From NCBI GenBank assembly GCA_031254875.1, contig JAIRTW010000043.1, positions 1 to 40,536 of the forward strand: a stretch of 40,536 bases of DNA. The letters are read 5' to 3'. How positions within the stretch are numbered: position 1 is the first letter of the stretch; each line of letters starts with the position of its first letter. Below are positions 25,842 to 33,690 of this stretch, in pieces. Made by a program: the position numbers and the translations under genes. Origin of the DNA: Candidatus Bathycorpusculum termitum. GTDB lineage: Archaea > Thermoproteota > Bathyarchaeia > Bathyarchaeales > Bathycorpusculaceae. The notes below the pieces were generated by a model. The model made no database searches. It saw nothing but the letters and a program-made list of their open reading frames with translations, and was not told where the DNA came from.

Positions 25842-26159
25842 TTGCCGATTGATTCTGATTTTCAAACCAAACGTCAAGCCACAGGTGAACATCGTGGCCA
25901 TAAAGTCTGGGGATCCATTGAACCCCCAGCTAAACTTGGAATCCATGGAACAAACACGGCGGTAGATTGGGATGTATGCCTCGGTGATGGTATATGTGTT
26001 GATGTCTGCCCCGTTTCTCTCTACGAGATGGTTGATACGCCCGATCATCCGCTTTCAAGCCGCAAAGCTGATCCCGCCCGCGAAAAAGACTGTATCCACT
26101 GCTTAGCCTGCGAGATGCAGTGCCCAGTAGCCGCGATAAAGATTACTCCAATCGCTTAA
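25842..26159 (+). CDS. zinc-containing 7Fe ferredoxin (Sulfolobus type)
   Basis: This 105-residue ferredoxin strongly resembles the thermoacidophile zinc ferredoxins. The N-terminal extension GEHRGHKVWG holds His17 and His20, IHGTN holds His35, and KADP holds Asp77, the four ligands of the structural zinc. The first cluster motif is C46-x2-D49-x2-C52-x3-C56-P (Asp replaces one Cys, so a [3Fe-4S] or labile [4Fe-4S] cluster); the second is C84-x2-C87-x2-C90-x3-C94-P, [4Fe-4S]. It is the probable electron carrier for 2-oxoacid oxidoreductases or hydrogenase. The start is TTG 25842 with GGTGA eight bases upstream; all 105 residues match the family length. Confidence 0.94.
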   Translation: MPIDSDFQTKRQATGEHRGHKVWGSIEPPAKLGIHGTNTAVDWDVCLGDGICVDVCPVSLYEMVDTPDHPLSSRKADPAREKDCIHCLACEMQCPVAAIKITPIA

Positions 26160-26202
26160 TTATAATTAATTGGTTTTTTATTGGCAAGTGTTATATTGAC
26201 AG

Positions 26203-26910
26203 ATGCCCGAATACTTACTGGGTGCCGTTATGAGTCAAGATTCCACAGGTAAAATCATTCTCCTTAAACCCGCAGATGCTTCAGCAAAAACAACTGATAT
26301 AGTTGAAAGCATACTAACTGACGTAATGGAAACAGGTGAAGTAAACGTTGTTGGCTTAAATGATTCGCTGTTTCTAGCATGTTCAGCCATCAACATGGCA
26401 ACCGAAATAGCCAAAGTCTATGTTGACGACATAGATATAGCGCCCATCGAAGTCCAGTCGCTGGGCAAAGTAGCGGCTGTATCAGCGCATCTCTCCCAGA
26501 AGGAGACAGGCGATTATGCTGCATTGGCTGAGAAAGAGGCTAAAAACATAACTGATGCTACAGAGCAGACAGTAAGCGTCAGCAGGGTCGCCACAGTTGA
26601 GCGGTTGCTTACAATCAGCCTTCTGCGGCTGGCAAAGTTTGATGAAATAAAAATCGTTGCAGCTGGAGGCTCAATCAACGATGCTGTTGTGTTGGCACTA
26701 AAATTGACCAGCGGACAAATATCCAAAGACCCCGTCGGCATAAAACTATTCCATTTACACTCCATTACCATGCGCAATGACCCAACCAAAAGTATAGCCG
26801 CCGTATCAATCTATCTGCAGAAAGGTGTAACAACCCGCTATACCAAGCGGCAATGTACAGTGTTAAAAGAAGTAGAGCAGACTGATCAAATTAAAAAAGA
26901 AGGTAACTGA
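26203..26910 (+). CDS. tandem double Alba-like nucleic-acid-binding protein
   Basis: The 235-residue product appears to contain two Alba folds. Repeat one (about 20-95) reads TTDIVESILTDVMETGEVNV, then NDSLFLACSAINMATEIAKV and DIDIAPIEVQSLG. Repeat two (about 125-210) reads ATVERLLTISLLRLAKFDEI, then AAGGSINDAVVLALKL and a two-strand end with FHLHSITMRNDPTK and AVSIYLQKG. Both follow the Alba order strand-helix-strand-helix-two strands, with the helix-2 pattern of paired small residues. A hydrophilic linker joins them. Single Alba proteins are about 90 residues and form dimers; this one could be a covalent dimer. ATG 26203 or ATG 26230 (GGGTG just before) could be the start. Alba assignment is by pattern only. 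Confidence 0.65.
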   Translation: MPEYLLGAVMSQDSTGKIILLKPADASAKTTDIVESILTDVMETGEVNVVGLNDSLFLACSAINMATEIAKVYVDDIDIAPIEVQSLGKVAAVSAHLSQKETGDYAALAEKEAKNITDATEQTVSVSRVATVERLLTISLLRLAKFDEIKIVAAGGSINDAVVLALKLTSGQISKDPVGIKLFHLHSITMRNDPTKSIAAVSIYLQKGVTTRYTKRQCTVLKEVEQTDQIKKEGN

Positions 26911-26929
26911 CCCAAAATCAACTTCTGAG

Positions 26930-27565
26930 TTATTTTACTAAATCTAAAGTCTTGTTGGCTTTATCCCAGTTGACTATGTTCCAGAAGGCATCTACGAATT
27001 TTGGTCGCTCGTTTTTGTAATCCACATAGTAAGCGTGTTCCCAGACATCTATTGCCAGCAGAATTTGGAAATTGGGGATGATGTTGATGTTGTGTTTTTC
27101 AATCTGCATTATGACTGGTCGTTCTATGCATGGATGCATGGCAAGCACAGCCCAGCCTGAACCTTCGGTGCTTGTGGCCGCTGCAGAAAACAATTTTTTG
27201 AAATTGTTAAAACTTCCGAATTCTTTGTTGATTGTATCAGCGATGGCTCCGCCGGGTTGTCCTCCTCCGCCTTTACCTGCCTGCGCCATATTTTCCCAGA
27301 AAATAGTATGTAACATGTGGCCGCCTATGTTGAAGGTAAGTTCTTTAGTGAGCGCTTTTACATATCCAAATTTAATCCAGTAATCAATCTGGGTATCTGT
27401 CTTCGTCGCTTCATCTATATTAGCAAAGAGGGCATTAGCATCGTTGACGTATTTTTGATGGTGCTTGTCATGGTGCAGTTTTAGTTGTTCCTCGGATATA
27501 TAGGGTGCCAATGCATTGTAGTCGTATGGTAGTTTGGGTAGAGTAAACGTTCTTGTTTTCTCCAT
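26930..27565 (-). CDS. sod: superoxide dismutase (Fe/Mn family)
   Basis: This enzyme disproportionates superoxide. From ATG 27565 (211 residues) the metal ligands are His31 (LHHDKHHQKYV), His86 (GGHMLHTIFWENM), Asp173 and His177 (AIDVWEHAYYVDY). The Gly-rich loop GKGGGGQPGG and EGSGWAVLAMH are typical. Metal choice cannot be fixed from sequence alone, though archaeal members often use iron or are cambialistic. GGTGAG lies just before the start, and TAAAGTATATTAG (27603-27615, minus strand) is a good TATA region about 40 bases upstream. The longer frame to 27697 is an untranslated extension. It forms part of the oxygen-defence set with peroxiredoxin and glutaredoxin. Confidence 0.96.
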   Translation of the reverse strand: MEKTRTFTLPKLPYDYNALAPYISEEQLKLHHDKHHQKYVNDANALFANIDEATKTDTQIDYWIKFGYVKALTKELTFNIGGHMLHTIFWENMAQAGKGGGGQPGGAIADTINKEFGSFNNFKKLFSAAATSTEGSGWAVLAMHPCIERPVIMQIEKHNINIIPNFQILLAIDVWEHAYYVDYKNERPKFVDAFWNIVNWDKANKTLDLVK

Positions 27566-27602
27566 AATCTCACCAAGACAAGAATTCAAAAGAAAAAAAC
27601 AT

Positions 27603-27615
27603 CTAATATACTTTA
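27603..27615 (-). promoter_or_regulatory. TATA region for sod
   Basis: On the minus strand TAAAGTATATTAG lies about 40 bases before the sod ATG, the usual archaeal spacing for a short leader. Confidence 0.5.
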
Positions 27616-27859
27616 CCTTAATGTGCAAAACGCCTGTATGGGTGACTAATTTGCAATTTATCTGTGTATAAGAGGCCCTCCTGCTGGTATATCTCATTTT
27701 CGTCTAACTTTGTAAACTGTGGTTTTGGCAGTTTGCCACCATTAATACTATGGCCAAATTAAAACCAACGTAAATGTATCAAAACTTGGCGGCACAGCGT
27801 TATCTGCAGGACAACAGAGGCTTCCCGTTGTATTTTATCTTTTGGAATTGAGCTAATCC
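27616..27859. other. remainder of the sod/PfkB divergent spacer
   Basis: The two genes are divergent across 27566-27898 (333 bases). Apart from the two promoter elements listed, I see no gene or RNA here. Confidence 0.4.
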
Positions 27860-27865
27860 TATATA
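27860..27865 (+). promoter_or_regulatory. TATA box for the PfkB-family kinase
   Basis: TATATA in CCTATATAGGG is 39 bases before ATG 27899, predicting a leader of only about 10-12 bases. Confidence 0.55.
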
Positions 27866-27898
27866 GGGCTACTTCACTATTGGGGATTGGTTAGACCT

Positions 27899-28825
27899 AT
27901 GGCGGTAACCTGTTTTGACATAGCAGTGGCAGGGCACTTCTCAGTCGACACCATCATATTGCCCACCCGGAAAATGCCCTTCAACGTTTTAGGCGGCGCC
28001 GTAGCCTACACCTCATTTACCGCAAAATGTCTGGATGCATCTATAGCTGTGATTTCAAGAACCGGCGCCAATTTCCCCCAAGCCTATCTCTGGTGGCTCG
28101 AGCAGGAAGGTATAAACGTCTCAGGTGTAAAAAGGAATCTCGAGGAAACTACAACAGCTTTTGAACTCACATACAGCAAAGACTTCGCAGAGAGGGCCCT
28201 CAAACTAAAAAGCAAAGGAACTCCACTCACCATTGAAGATATCCCTAAAGATTTCCGCGCCAAAGCTGTCCATCTAGCCCCAATTGCCAACGAAATCTCC
28301 ATTGAAGTTGCCGAGGAACTCAAAAAGGCCGCAGACATAGTGTCGCTTGATCCGCAAGGGCTGTTGCGGAGCTTCGATGAACAGGGAAACGTAAGCAGAA
28401 ATGCCCCAATAGATAACGACATCTTTAGTTTAATCAACATTTACAAGTCCTCCCAAAACGAAATATATGCCCTTACAGGCGAGTCAGAGCTTAAAGCGGC
28501 AATTAGAGTCGTTCACGATGTGGGTGTAGAAACAGTCATCATAACAAACGGCGCCAAAGGGGCTGTTCTCTCAGTTGAAGGTGCACAGTACCCCATAACT
28601 GCATGTCAACCACAGGTGTTAGTTGACCCAACTGGCGCAGGAGACGTTTTCATCGGCGGCTTCTTAACGGAATATATGCGGCAAAAAGAGTCGCTTTGGT
28701 GTGCCTGTGTGGGTTCAGCTGCTGCATCGTTTGTTGTGGAAGGTATCGGACCCACCTATATGGGTAAAAAAGAGCAAATCTATCAGAGAGCACAAGACAT
28801 CTGCAAAAGCGAAGTTAAACAATAG
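27899..28825 (+). CDS. PfkB-family carbohydrate/nucleoside kinase
   Basis: This is a 308-residue ribokinase-fold sugar or nucleoside kinase. The N-terminal FDIAVAGHFSVDTIILPT and GGAVAYTSFTAK form the substrate lid region. The C-terminal PfkB signature DPTGAGDVFIGGFL holds the catalytic Asp and anion-hole Gly-Ala-Gly. The ATP region includes ITNGAKGAVLS and AAASFVVEGIGP. The substrate is unresolved: ribokinase, inositol kinase or nucleoside kinase are candidates, and the presence of ino1 in the window hints at inositol but is not evidence. I start at ATG 27899 rather than TTG 27887 because of the TATA distance. It ends with TAG, followed in frame by TTA ATG TGA, so read-through would add little. 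The kinase call is secure, the substrate not. Confidence 0.92.
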   Translation: MAVTCFDIAVAGHFSVDTIILPTRKMPFNVLGGAVAYTSFTAKCLDASIAVISRTGANFPQAYLWWLEQEGINVSGVKRNLEETTTAFELTYSKDFAERALKLKSKGTPLTIEDIPKDFRAKAVHLAPIANEISIEVAEELKKAADIVSLDPQGLLRSFDEQGNVSRNAPIDNDIFSLINIYKSSQNEIYALTGESELKAAIRVVHDVGVETVIITNGAKGAVLSVEGAQYPITACQPQVLVDPTGAGDVFIGGFLTEYMRQKESLWCACVGSAAASFVVEGIGPTYMGKKEQIYQRAQDICKSEVKQ

Positions 28826-28852
28826 TTAATGTGAACCAACTATCGAAGCGGA

Positions 28853-28947
28853 TATAGTGGACTAGCTTAAGTTTTAGAACAGAGTTATGTGTTTAACATG
28901 GATTTTTATGGATTTTGTAAATCCAAGTTTTAAACTAGTCCACTATA
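28853..28947. mobile_element. MITE-like 95-bp inverted-repeat element
   Basis: TATAGTGGACTAG (28853-28865) is perfectly repeated in inverse at 28935-28947. With one mismatch the pairing extends about five more bases (TTAA). The interior is AT-rich, without coding potential, and holds a nested hairpin GGATTT-TGT-AAATCC. Terminal TA on both ends is compatible with TA target duplication, as in IS630/mariner-type elements. It lies directly after the PfkB gene stop. Size and symmetry fit a miniature inverted-repeat element; a terminator-like hairpin is an alternative. Confidence 0.5.
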
Positions 28948-29207
28948 GTATGCAACAAACCAGTTGCAAGTTCTCCAGATTAACGATGGATGGATCAGCT
29001 TATGTCTTCATATAATTTTAACAGAACATTACTCAACTGAAAAACATAATGTTGGACTGAAAGCAAAATAGTCTCCAAATAAACCTCTATGACCTTTTTT
29101 TTTACTAATGTCTTACTAGTCATCATATACTTACATCTTTAAATGAAAAGAAACTTAAGGTAAAGGCGTATATGTACAAGTAATTATTCATGTGAGCGTG
29201 GATTTGT
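28948..29207. other. spacer downstream of the MITE-like element
   Basis: About 260 AT-rich bases without a supportable gene; part of the longer 28826-29207 gap. T-run at 29095-29103. Confidence 0.4.
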
Positions 29208-29414
29208 TTGGGTCGCATAGAAAAAGGCGAAAAATGTAACGTATCAGGTTGTAGCGGAGAAGCCATCCGCTCCATATCAGCCGACAAAGTTAAAGCTGCA
29301 GGCTTAAACGTCGGCGGCACAGAAAAACGGGCCTTCATCTGCAAGGAACACTACAAAGACTTCAAGAAAAAAACCAAAAAAGACAAGACCCTAGACAAAT
29401 GGCGTTACGGATAA
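29208..29414 (+). CDS. small zinc-finger archaeal protein
   Basis: This 68-residue basic protein has Cys10, Cys15 (EKCNVSGCSGEA), Cys45 and His48 (FICKEHYKDF), a likely CCCH zinc site. The rest is lysine-rich (KKKTKKDKTLDKWRYG), suggesting RNA or ribosome contact. The start is TTG 29208 (MGRIEKGEKCNVSGC); no ATG is available in frame before the first Cys. It ends 19 bases before thrS and is probably in the same transcript. It belongs to a conserved archaeal small-protein family that I recognise only by pattern; no function is assigned. Confidence 0.75.
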   Translation: MGRIEKGEKCNVSGCSGEAIRSISADKVKAAGLNVGGTEKRAFICKEHYKDFKKKTKKDKTLDKWRYG

Positions 29415-29433
29415 CTAGAGGCGGTGATGGCTC

Positions 29434-31335
29434 ATGCGCATTCTGCAGCTTCATTCTAACTTTATAGTTTTTAAGCCCATCGAAAAAGAAATCAACATAG
29501 CTGAGGAGGCAACAAAAGAGGAAGTACGCGTTGAAGAAGTCGTGGTACTCTTCACCACCATAGAAGAAGACGACAACGCAACATTGGCACAAAAAGCCAT
29601 AGACGACGCCCGAGCGTTTTTGGGTAAACTCAAAGTTAACCGCCTCTTAATTTACCCCTTTGCACACCTTAGTAGCAACCTCAGCCAACCCAGTCAGGCG
29701 CTTGCAGTTATCAAGGATATGGAGACATATGCCAAACAGAAGGGTATAGAAACCTTCCGGGCTCCCTTTGGCTGGAACAAACAATTCACCATATCCATCA
29801 AAGGACACCCGCTGGCTGAAATGGCCCGCAACTACACCCCCGCGCCAGCAGTTCCAGCTGAAGCCCAAGCAACCTGTGAAGGCAAAAAAGAGGAAGAACT
29901 AATTTCGGCGGCTCTCAAAGCAGAGGACACAATGAAATCCTACTGGCACATACTCCAAACCGACGGCAGTTTAGTGCCTGTGGAAGAATTCAAATTCAAA
30001 GATCACGGCAACCTCCAGAAATTCGCTAATTATGAAATCAAGAAAACCCGTGCCGTCACCCAGATGCCGCCCCATGTACCATTGATGAAACGCCTCGAAA
30101 TCGCCGACTACGAACCCGGTAGCGACCCCGGCAACATCCGCTGGTACCCCAAAGGGCGCATGATAAAATCGCTTCTTGAACAGTACGTGAGTTTATGTGT
30201 GGCGCAGTACGGCGGTATGGAAGTTGAGACGCCGTTGATGTATGACTTTAACCATCCTAGTTTAGCCAGTTACCTCAATCGTTTTCCCGCTCGCCAGTAC
30301 GTTCTTAAATCCGAAGATAAAGAACTCTTTCTGCGCTTCGCCGCTTGCTTTGGCCAGTTTCTCATGGCACATGACGCTCAAATCAGTTACAAGCAGTTGC
30401 CCCTCAAACTCTTCGAACTCACAAGGTACAGTTTCCGTCGTGAAAAAAGCGGCGAAGTCGTCGGGTTGAAGCGTCTCCGTGCTTTCACCATGCCGGACTG
30501 CCATGCTTTCTGCGCTGACTACGAGCAGGCTAAAACGGAATTTATGACCCGATTCAACCTCTCTATTGACGTCCTTTCCAATATCGGATTAGTAAAAGAC
30601 GACTATGAGATCGCTATGCGTTTCACCAAAGACTTCTACGCCGAACACAAAGAATTCATCGCCGCATTGGCACAAAAGTTCGGGAAACCCATGCTTGCTG
30701 AGGTCTGGAACGAGCGCTTCTTCTACTTCGCGTTAAAATGGGACCTCAATTTTGTGGATAACCAAGATAAAGCCGCGGCGCTGAGTACCGACCAAATCGA
30801 TGTTGAAAATGCCCAACGTTATGAAATCACCTACGTGGATGAGAAAGGCGAAAAACAGTATCCGCTGATTTTGCACTGCAGTCCAAGCGGTGCCATCGAA
30901 CGCAACATATATGCATTACTGGAGAAGGCATACCGCGAACAGATAACCGGGAAAGCACCGATGTTGCCATTGTGGCTCTCGCCGACTCAGGTGAGGCTGA
31001 TTCCCATCTCTGACAAGTACCTCGGTAAAGTCACCGAATTAGCCCAACAAATCGCCGTTAAATGCATTCGTGTGGACATAGATGATTCATCCTCGACTCT
31101 GCAAAAGAAAATTCGTGAGGCCGAACAAGAATGGGTGCCCTACATCATTGTGGTGGGCGAAAAAGAAATCGAATCTGGTACACTATCGGTGCGTATTCGT
31201 GAAGAAAAGGGTAAACAGGAAAACCTCACCACTGAGCAACTCATCAGCAAGATATCAGAGCGACTCGAGGATAAGCCGTTTAAGCCTCTGCCTCTGCCGT
31301 TGTATCTGTCAAAGCGTCCGGCGTTTCATGGTTAA
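29434..31335 (+). CDS. thrS: threonyl-tRNA synthetase, archaeal type
   Basis: ThrRS charges tRNA-Thr and here also edits Ser-tRNA-Thr. The 633 residues comprise an archaea-specific N-terminal editing domain (about 1-145; HSNFIVFKPI, then FAHLSSNLSQPSQAL), which is related to D-aminoacyl-tRNA deacylase, a short linker, a class II core and a C-terminal anticodon-binding domain (about 515-633). Core motifs are RWYPKGRMIKSLLEQYV (motif 1), RYSFRREKSGEVVGLKRLRA with MPDCHAF (motif 2 and zinc-ligand region), and LHCSPSGAIERNIYALLEKA (motif 3). The start ATG 29434 follows GGTGAT by about four bases. It is co-transcribed with the small zinc-finger gene upstream. Confidence 0.97.
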   Translation: MRILQLHSNFIVFKPIEKEINIAEEATKEEVRVEEVVVLFTTIEEDDNATLAQKAIDDARAFLGKLKVNRLLIYPFAHLSSNLSQPSQALAVIKDMETYAKQKGIETFRAPFGWNKQFTISIKGHPLAEMARNYTPAPAVPAEAQATCEGKKEEELISAALKAEDTMKSYWHILQTDGSLVPVEEFKFKDHGNLQKFANYEIKKTRAVTQMPPHVPLMKRLEIADYEPGSDPGNIRWYPKGRMIKSLLEQYVSLCVAQYGGMEVETPLMYDFNHPSLASYLNRFPARQYVLKSEDKELFLRFAACFGQFLMAHDAQISYKQLPLKLFELTRYSFRREKSGEVVGLKRLRAFTMPDCHAFCADYEQAKTEFMTRFNLSIDVLSNIGLVKDDYEIAMRFTKDFYAEHKEFIAALAQKFGKPMLAEVWNERFFYFALKWDLNFVDNQDKAAALSTDQIDVENAQRYEITYVDEKGEKQYPLILHCSPSGAIERNIYALLEKAYREQITGKAPMLPLWLSPTQVRLIPISDKYLGKVTELAQQIAVKCIRVDIDDSSSTLQKKIREAEQEWVPYIIVVGEKEIESGTLSVRIREEKGKQENLTTEQLISKISERLEDKPFKPLPLPLYLSKRPAFHG

Positions 31336-31421
31336 TAAATCCGCTGTAAACGAATCATATGAATCACGGTGACAACCTATAATTACAGACATTGAAAATA
31401 ACATCCAAGGAGTAACAAACA

Positions 31422-32306
31422 ATGACCAATGAACTTCAGATTTACATCGACGGTGAATACTATCCTAAATCAGAGGCAAAAATCAGCGTCTACGACCACG
31501 GCTTCCTCTATGGGGATGGCGTTTTTGAGGGCATCCGTGCCTACAACGGTATCGTATTTAAACTAAACGAACACATCAATCGCCTCTACCGTAGCGCACA
31601 CGCCATAATGTTAAACGTTCCCCTAACCAAAAAGGAGCTGAAAGAAGCAGTCGTTGATACCTTACGCAAAAACAAAATGAAAGACAGCTATATACGTCTC
31701 ATAGTCTCAAGAGGAGTCGGTGATTTGGGCTTAGATCCACGCAAATGCCTCAAAGCGTCCGTCATAATTATCGCAGACACAATCAACGTCAAAGCTGGCA
31801 ATGCTAAAGAAGTCGGTATCACAGCCATGTTCACATGGGTTCGTAGAAACCCCGTGGATGCTGCAACACATGAAATTAAATCACTCAACTATCTCAACAG
31901 TATCCTAGGAAAAATCGAGGCAAACGCATGCGGAGCTGACGAAGCCATATGCATAGAACCAAATGGCTGTGTCGCTGAAGGTATTGGCGAAAACATATTC
32001 ATCGTCAAAAACGGTGAAGTCTTGACACCATCAAACAGCACAGGTGCACTTGAAGGTATAACCTCAGATGTAATTATTGGGACCTGCGAGAAACTCAAAA
32101 TCAAAGTGTCCATAACCAATCTGACACCGTTTATGATTTTCAATGCCGATGAGGCTTTCTTCACGGGAACCGCTATGGAGGTGGTGCCCATCCGTGAAGT
32201 CAACAAACGCATAATCGGAGACGGCAAACCCGGGCCAGTCACCAAAGTTTTGATGCGTGAATTCCAAAAAGTAATCGCTGACCCAAAGAACGGTACAAAA
32301 ATCTAA
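31422..32306 (+). CDS. ilvE: branched-chain amino acid aminotransferase
   Basis: This is a fold-type IV PLP enzyme of 294 residues catalysing the last step of Leu/Ile/Val synthesis. The PLP Lys153 is in HEIKSLNYLNSI, the class-IV signature covers EGIGENIFIVKNGEVLTP, and the C-terminal EAFFTGTAMEVVPI is characteristic of IlvE. AAGGAG lies about ten bases before ATG 31422. Its pathway partner, the leuA-family gene, is at the other end of the window. D-amino-acid or aminodeoxychorismate activity is less likely given the TGTAMEVVPI motif. Confidence 0.96.
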   Translation: MTNELQIYIDGEYYPKSEAKISVYDHGFLYGDGVFEGIRAYNGIVFKLNEHINRLYRSAHAIMLNVPLTKKELKEAVVDTLRKNKMKDSYIRLIVSRGVGDLGLDPRKCLKASVIIIADTINVKAGNAKEVGITAMFTWVRRNPVDAATHEIKSLNYLNSILGKIEANACGADEAICIEPNGCVAEGIGENIFIVKNGEVLTPSNSTGALEGITSDVIIGTCEKLKIKVSITNLTPFMIFNADEAFFTGTAMEVVPIREVNKRIIGDGKPGPVTKVLMREFQKVIADPKNGTKI

Positions 32307-32317
32307 AATAGGGTATT

Positions 32318-33550
32318 TTACCCTTTGCCGACATGACCGCGGTATCTATGCCCATTTTTTATAAAGCATTCCAAGGCATCGTAGGCTTTTTCTAATTCGC
32401 TTATGGGCGGTAGGAAAACAATTCGGGCATGGTCTTTGCCATACACTGGGTCAAAGCCACTGCCGTTGACGATTAGGACGCCAGTTGCTTTGAGTAGTGA
32501 AATCACGAAGTCCTTGTCATCTTTCCAGCGCTTGCCGATGCCTTCGATTTTGGGGAAAATATAGAAGGCGCCCTCTGGTTTGGTTGTAGTTATGCCTTCG
32601 ATTTCGTTTAGGCGGTTATAGCTAAAATCCCGTCTCTCTTTTAGCCGCTCAACGATGTCTTTGACGAAGTCCTGTGGGCCGTTGAGCGCGGCAGTTGCGG
32701 CGATTTGGACTGGGGTGTTGGCGCAGATGCGTATTCGGCACTGTTTTTCCACGCCGTCTTTGAGCGCGTTGAGCTGTTTGTTTTCCCCTTTAAAGTACAT
32801 GTAGCCCAATCGCCAGCCAGTCATTTGATAAACTTTGCTAAAACCATTTAAGCTTACCACCGGTACGTCTGTGGTTACGTTGGCCGCGCTGACAAATTGT
32901 TTCTCATAGGTGAGCTGGTCATAGATTTCATCGCTTATAACGGGGAGGTTATGTTCACCAGCGATGTCGAGGATTTCTTTAACCGTTTTGCGATCATAGA
33001 CTGCACCGGTTGGGTTGTTGGGGTTGATTAGCACGATGGCGCGGGTTTTCTCGGTTACTTTGCTACGGAGGTCATCTATGTTGGGTTGCCAGTCTTCTTT
33101 TTCGATGGTTTCATACGCGACGGGTGTGCCATCAAAGAAGCGAGTGTAGCTGATGTAGGGCGGATAGGTTGGACCGGGGAAGAGGATTTCATCATCCTTC
33201 TCCACGATAGCGCCCAAAAGCATCTGAATACCTTCCGAGATTCCCTCAGTAACCAGCACATCATCTGCTGTTATGTCGACATTGTTGATTTTTTTCTCTT
33301 TATTTGCCACTGCCTGCCGCAACTCGAGCAGGCCTTCTGAGGGAGAGTAGTAGTTGTCTTCATTGGCGATGGCAGTGCAGAGTGCCTCTTTAAGGCTGGG
33401 CGGAGTCTTGAAATCAAACGCGGCGGGATCGCCGATGTTTAGGTAGTAGATTTTTTTACCGTTTGCTATGAGGTCTTTGGTGTAGTCTATTACATCTCGT
33501 ATGGCATATTCGATATTGCTTGCACGCTTAGTTATTTTGATGCCTGCCAT
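32318..33550 (-). CDS. class I/II aminotransferase (alanine/aspartate/aromatic)
   Basis: This is a fold-type I PLP-dependent aminotransferase. From ATG 33550 it has 410 residues. The PLP Lys239 is in SLNGFSKVYQMTGWRLGY; LINPNNPTGAVYD and the ISDEIYDQL cofactor motif are present, as is the C-terminal Arg region HARIVFLPP (carboxylate binding). It resembles the archaeal alanine-aminotransferase-like branch (AlaA type), but the substrate is not fixed. A longer frame to 33661 adds a hydrophobic, cysteine-rich stretch that is unlike the family and is likely not translated. ATG 33556 two codons earlier is an alternative start. It converges on ilvE with only 11 bases between stops, so the two share a terminator region. 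Confidence 0.94.
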   Translation of the reverse strand: MAGIKITKRASNIEYAIRDVIDYTKDLIANGKKIYYLNIGDPAAFDFKTPPSLKEALCTAIANEDNYYSPSEGLLELRQAVANKEKKINNVDITADDVLVTEGISEGIQMLLGAIVEKDDEILFPGPTYPPYISYTRFFDGTPVAYETIEKEDWQPNIDDLRSKVTEKTRAIVLINPNNPTGAVYDRKTVKEILDIAGEHNLPVISDEIYDQLTYEKQFVSAANVTTDVPVVSLNGFSKVYQMTGWRLGYMYFKGENKQLNALKDGVEKQCRIRICANTPVQIAATAALNGPQDFVKDIVERLKERRDFSYNRLNEIEGITTTKPEGAFYIFPKIEGIGKRWKDDKDFVISLLKATGVLIVNGSGFDPVYGKDHARIVFLPPISELEKAYDALECFIKNGHRYRGHVGKG

Positions 33551-33690
33551 TATCATTACCCGTACCCAGAAACTCTTGCAGACCCAAAAAATAAACATTC
33601 CCACATAAGTCATAGCAAAACAAACAATTACCCCACAAACAAGACAAAAAACATTTAACAAAAAAGTAAAAAGGAAGGGGCCGGGTTAGG

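Noticed and set aside
33551-33661. Hydrophobic N-terminal extension of the aminotransferase (possible signal/membrane anchor)
   Set aside because: The family start is at the second half of an ATG-ATA-ATG cluster; the extension is cysteine- and Phe-rich, unlike any anchor with a following linker.
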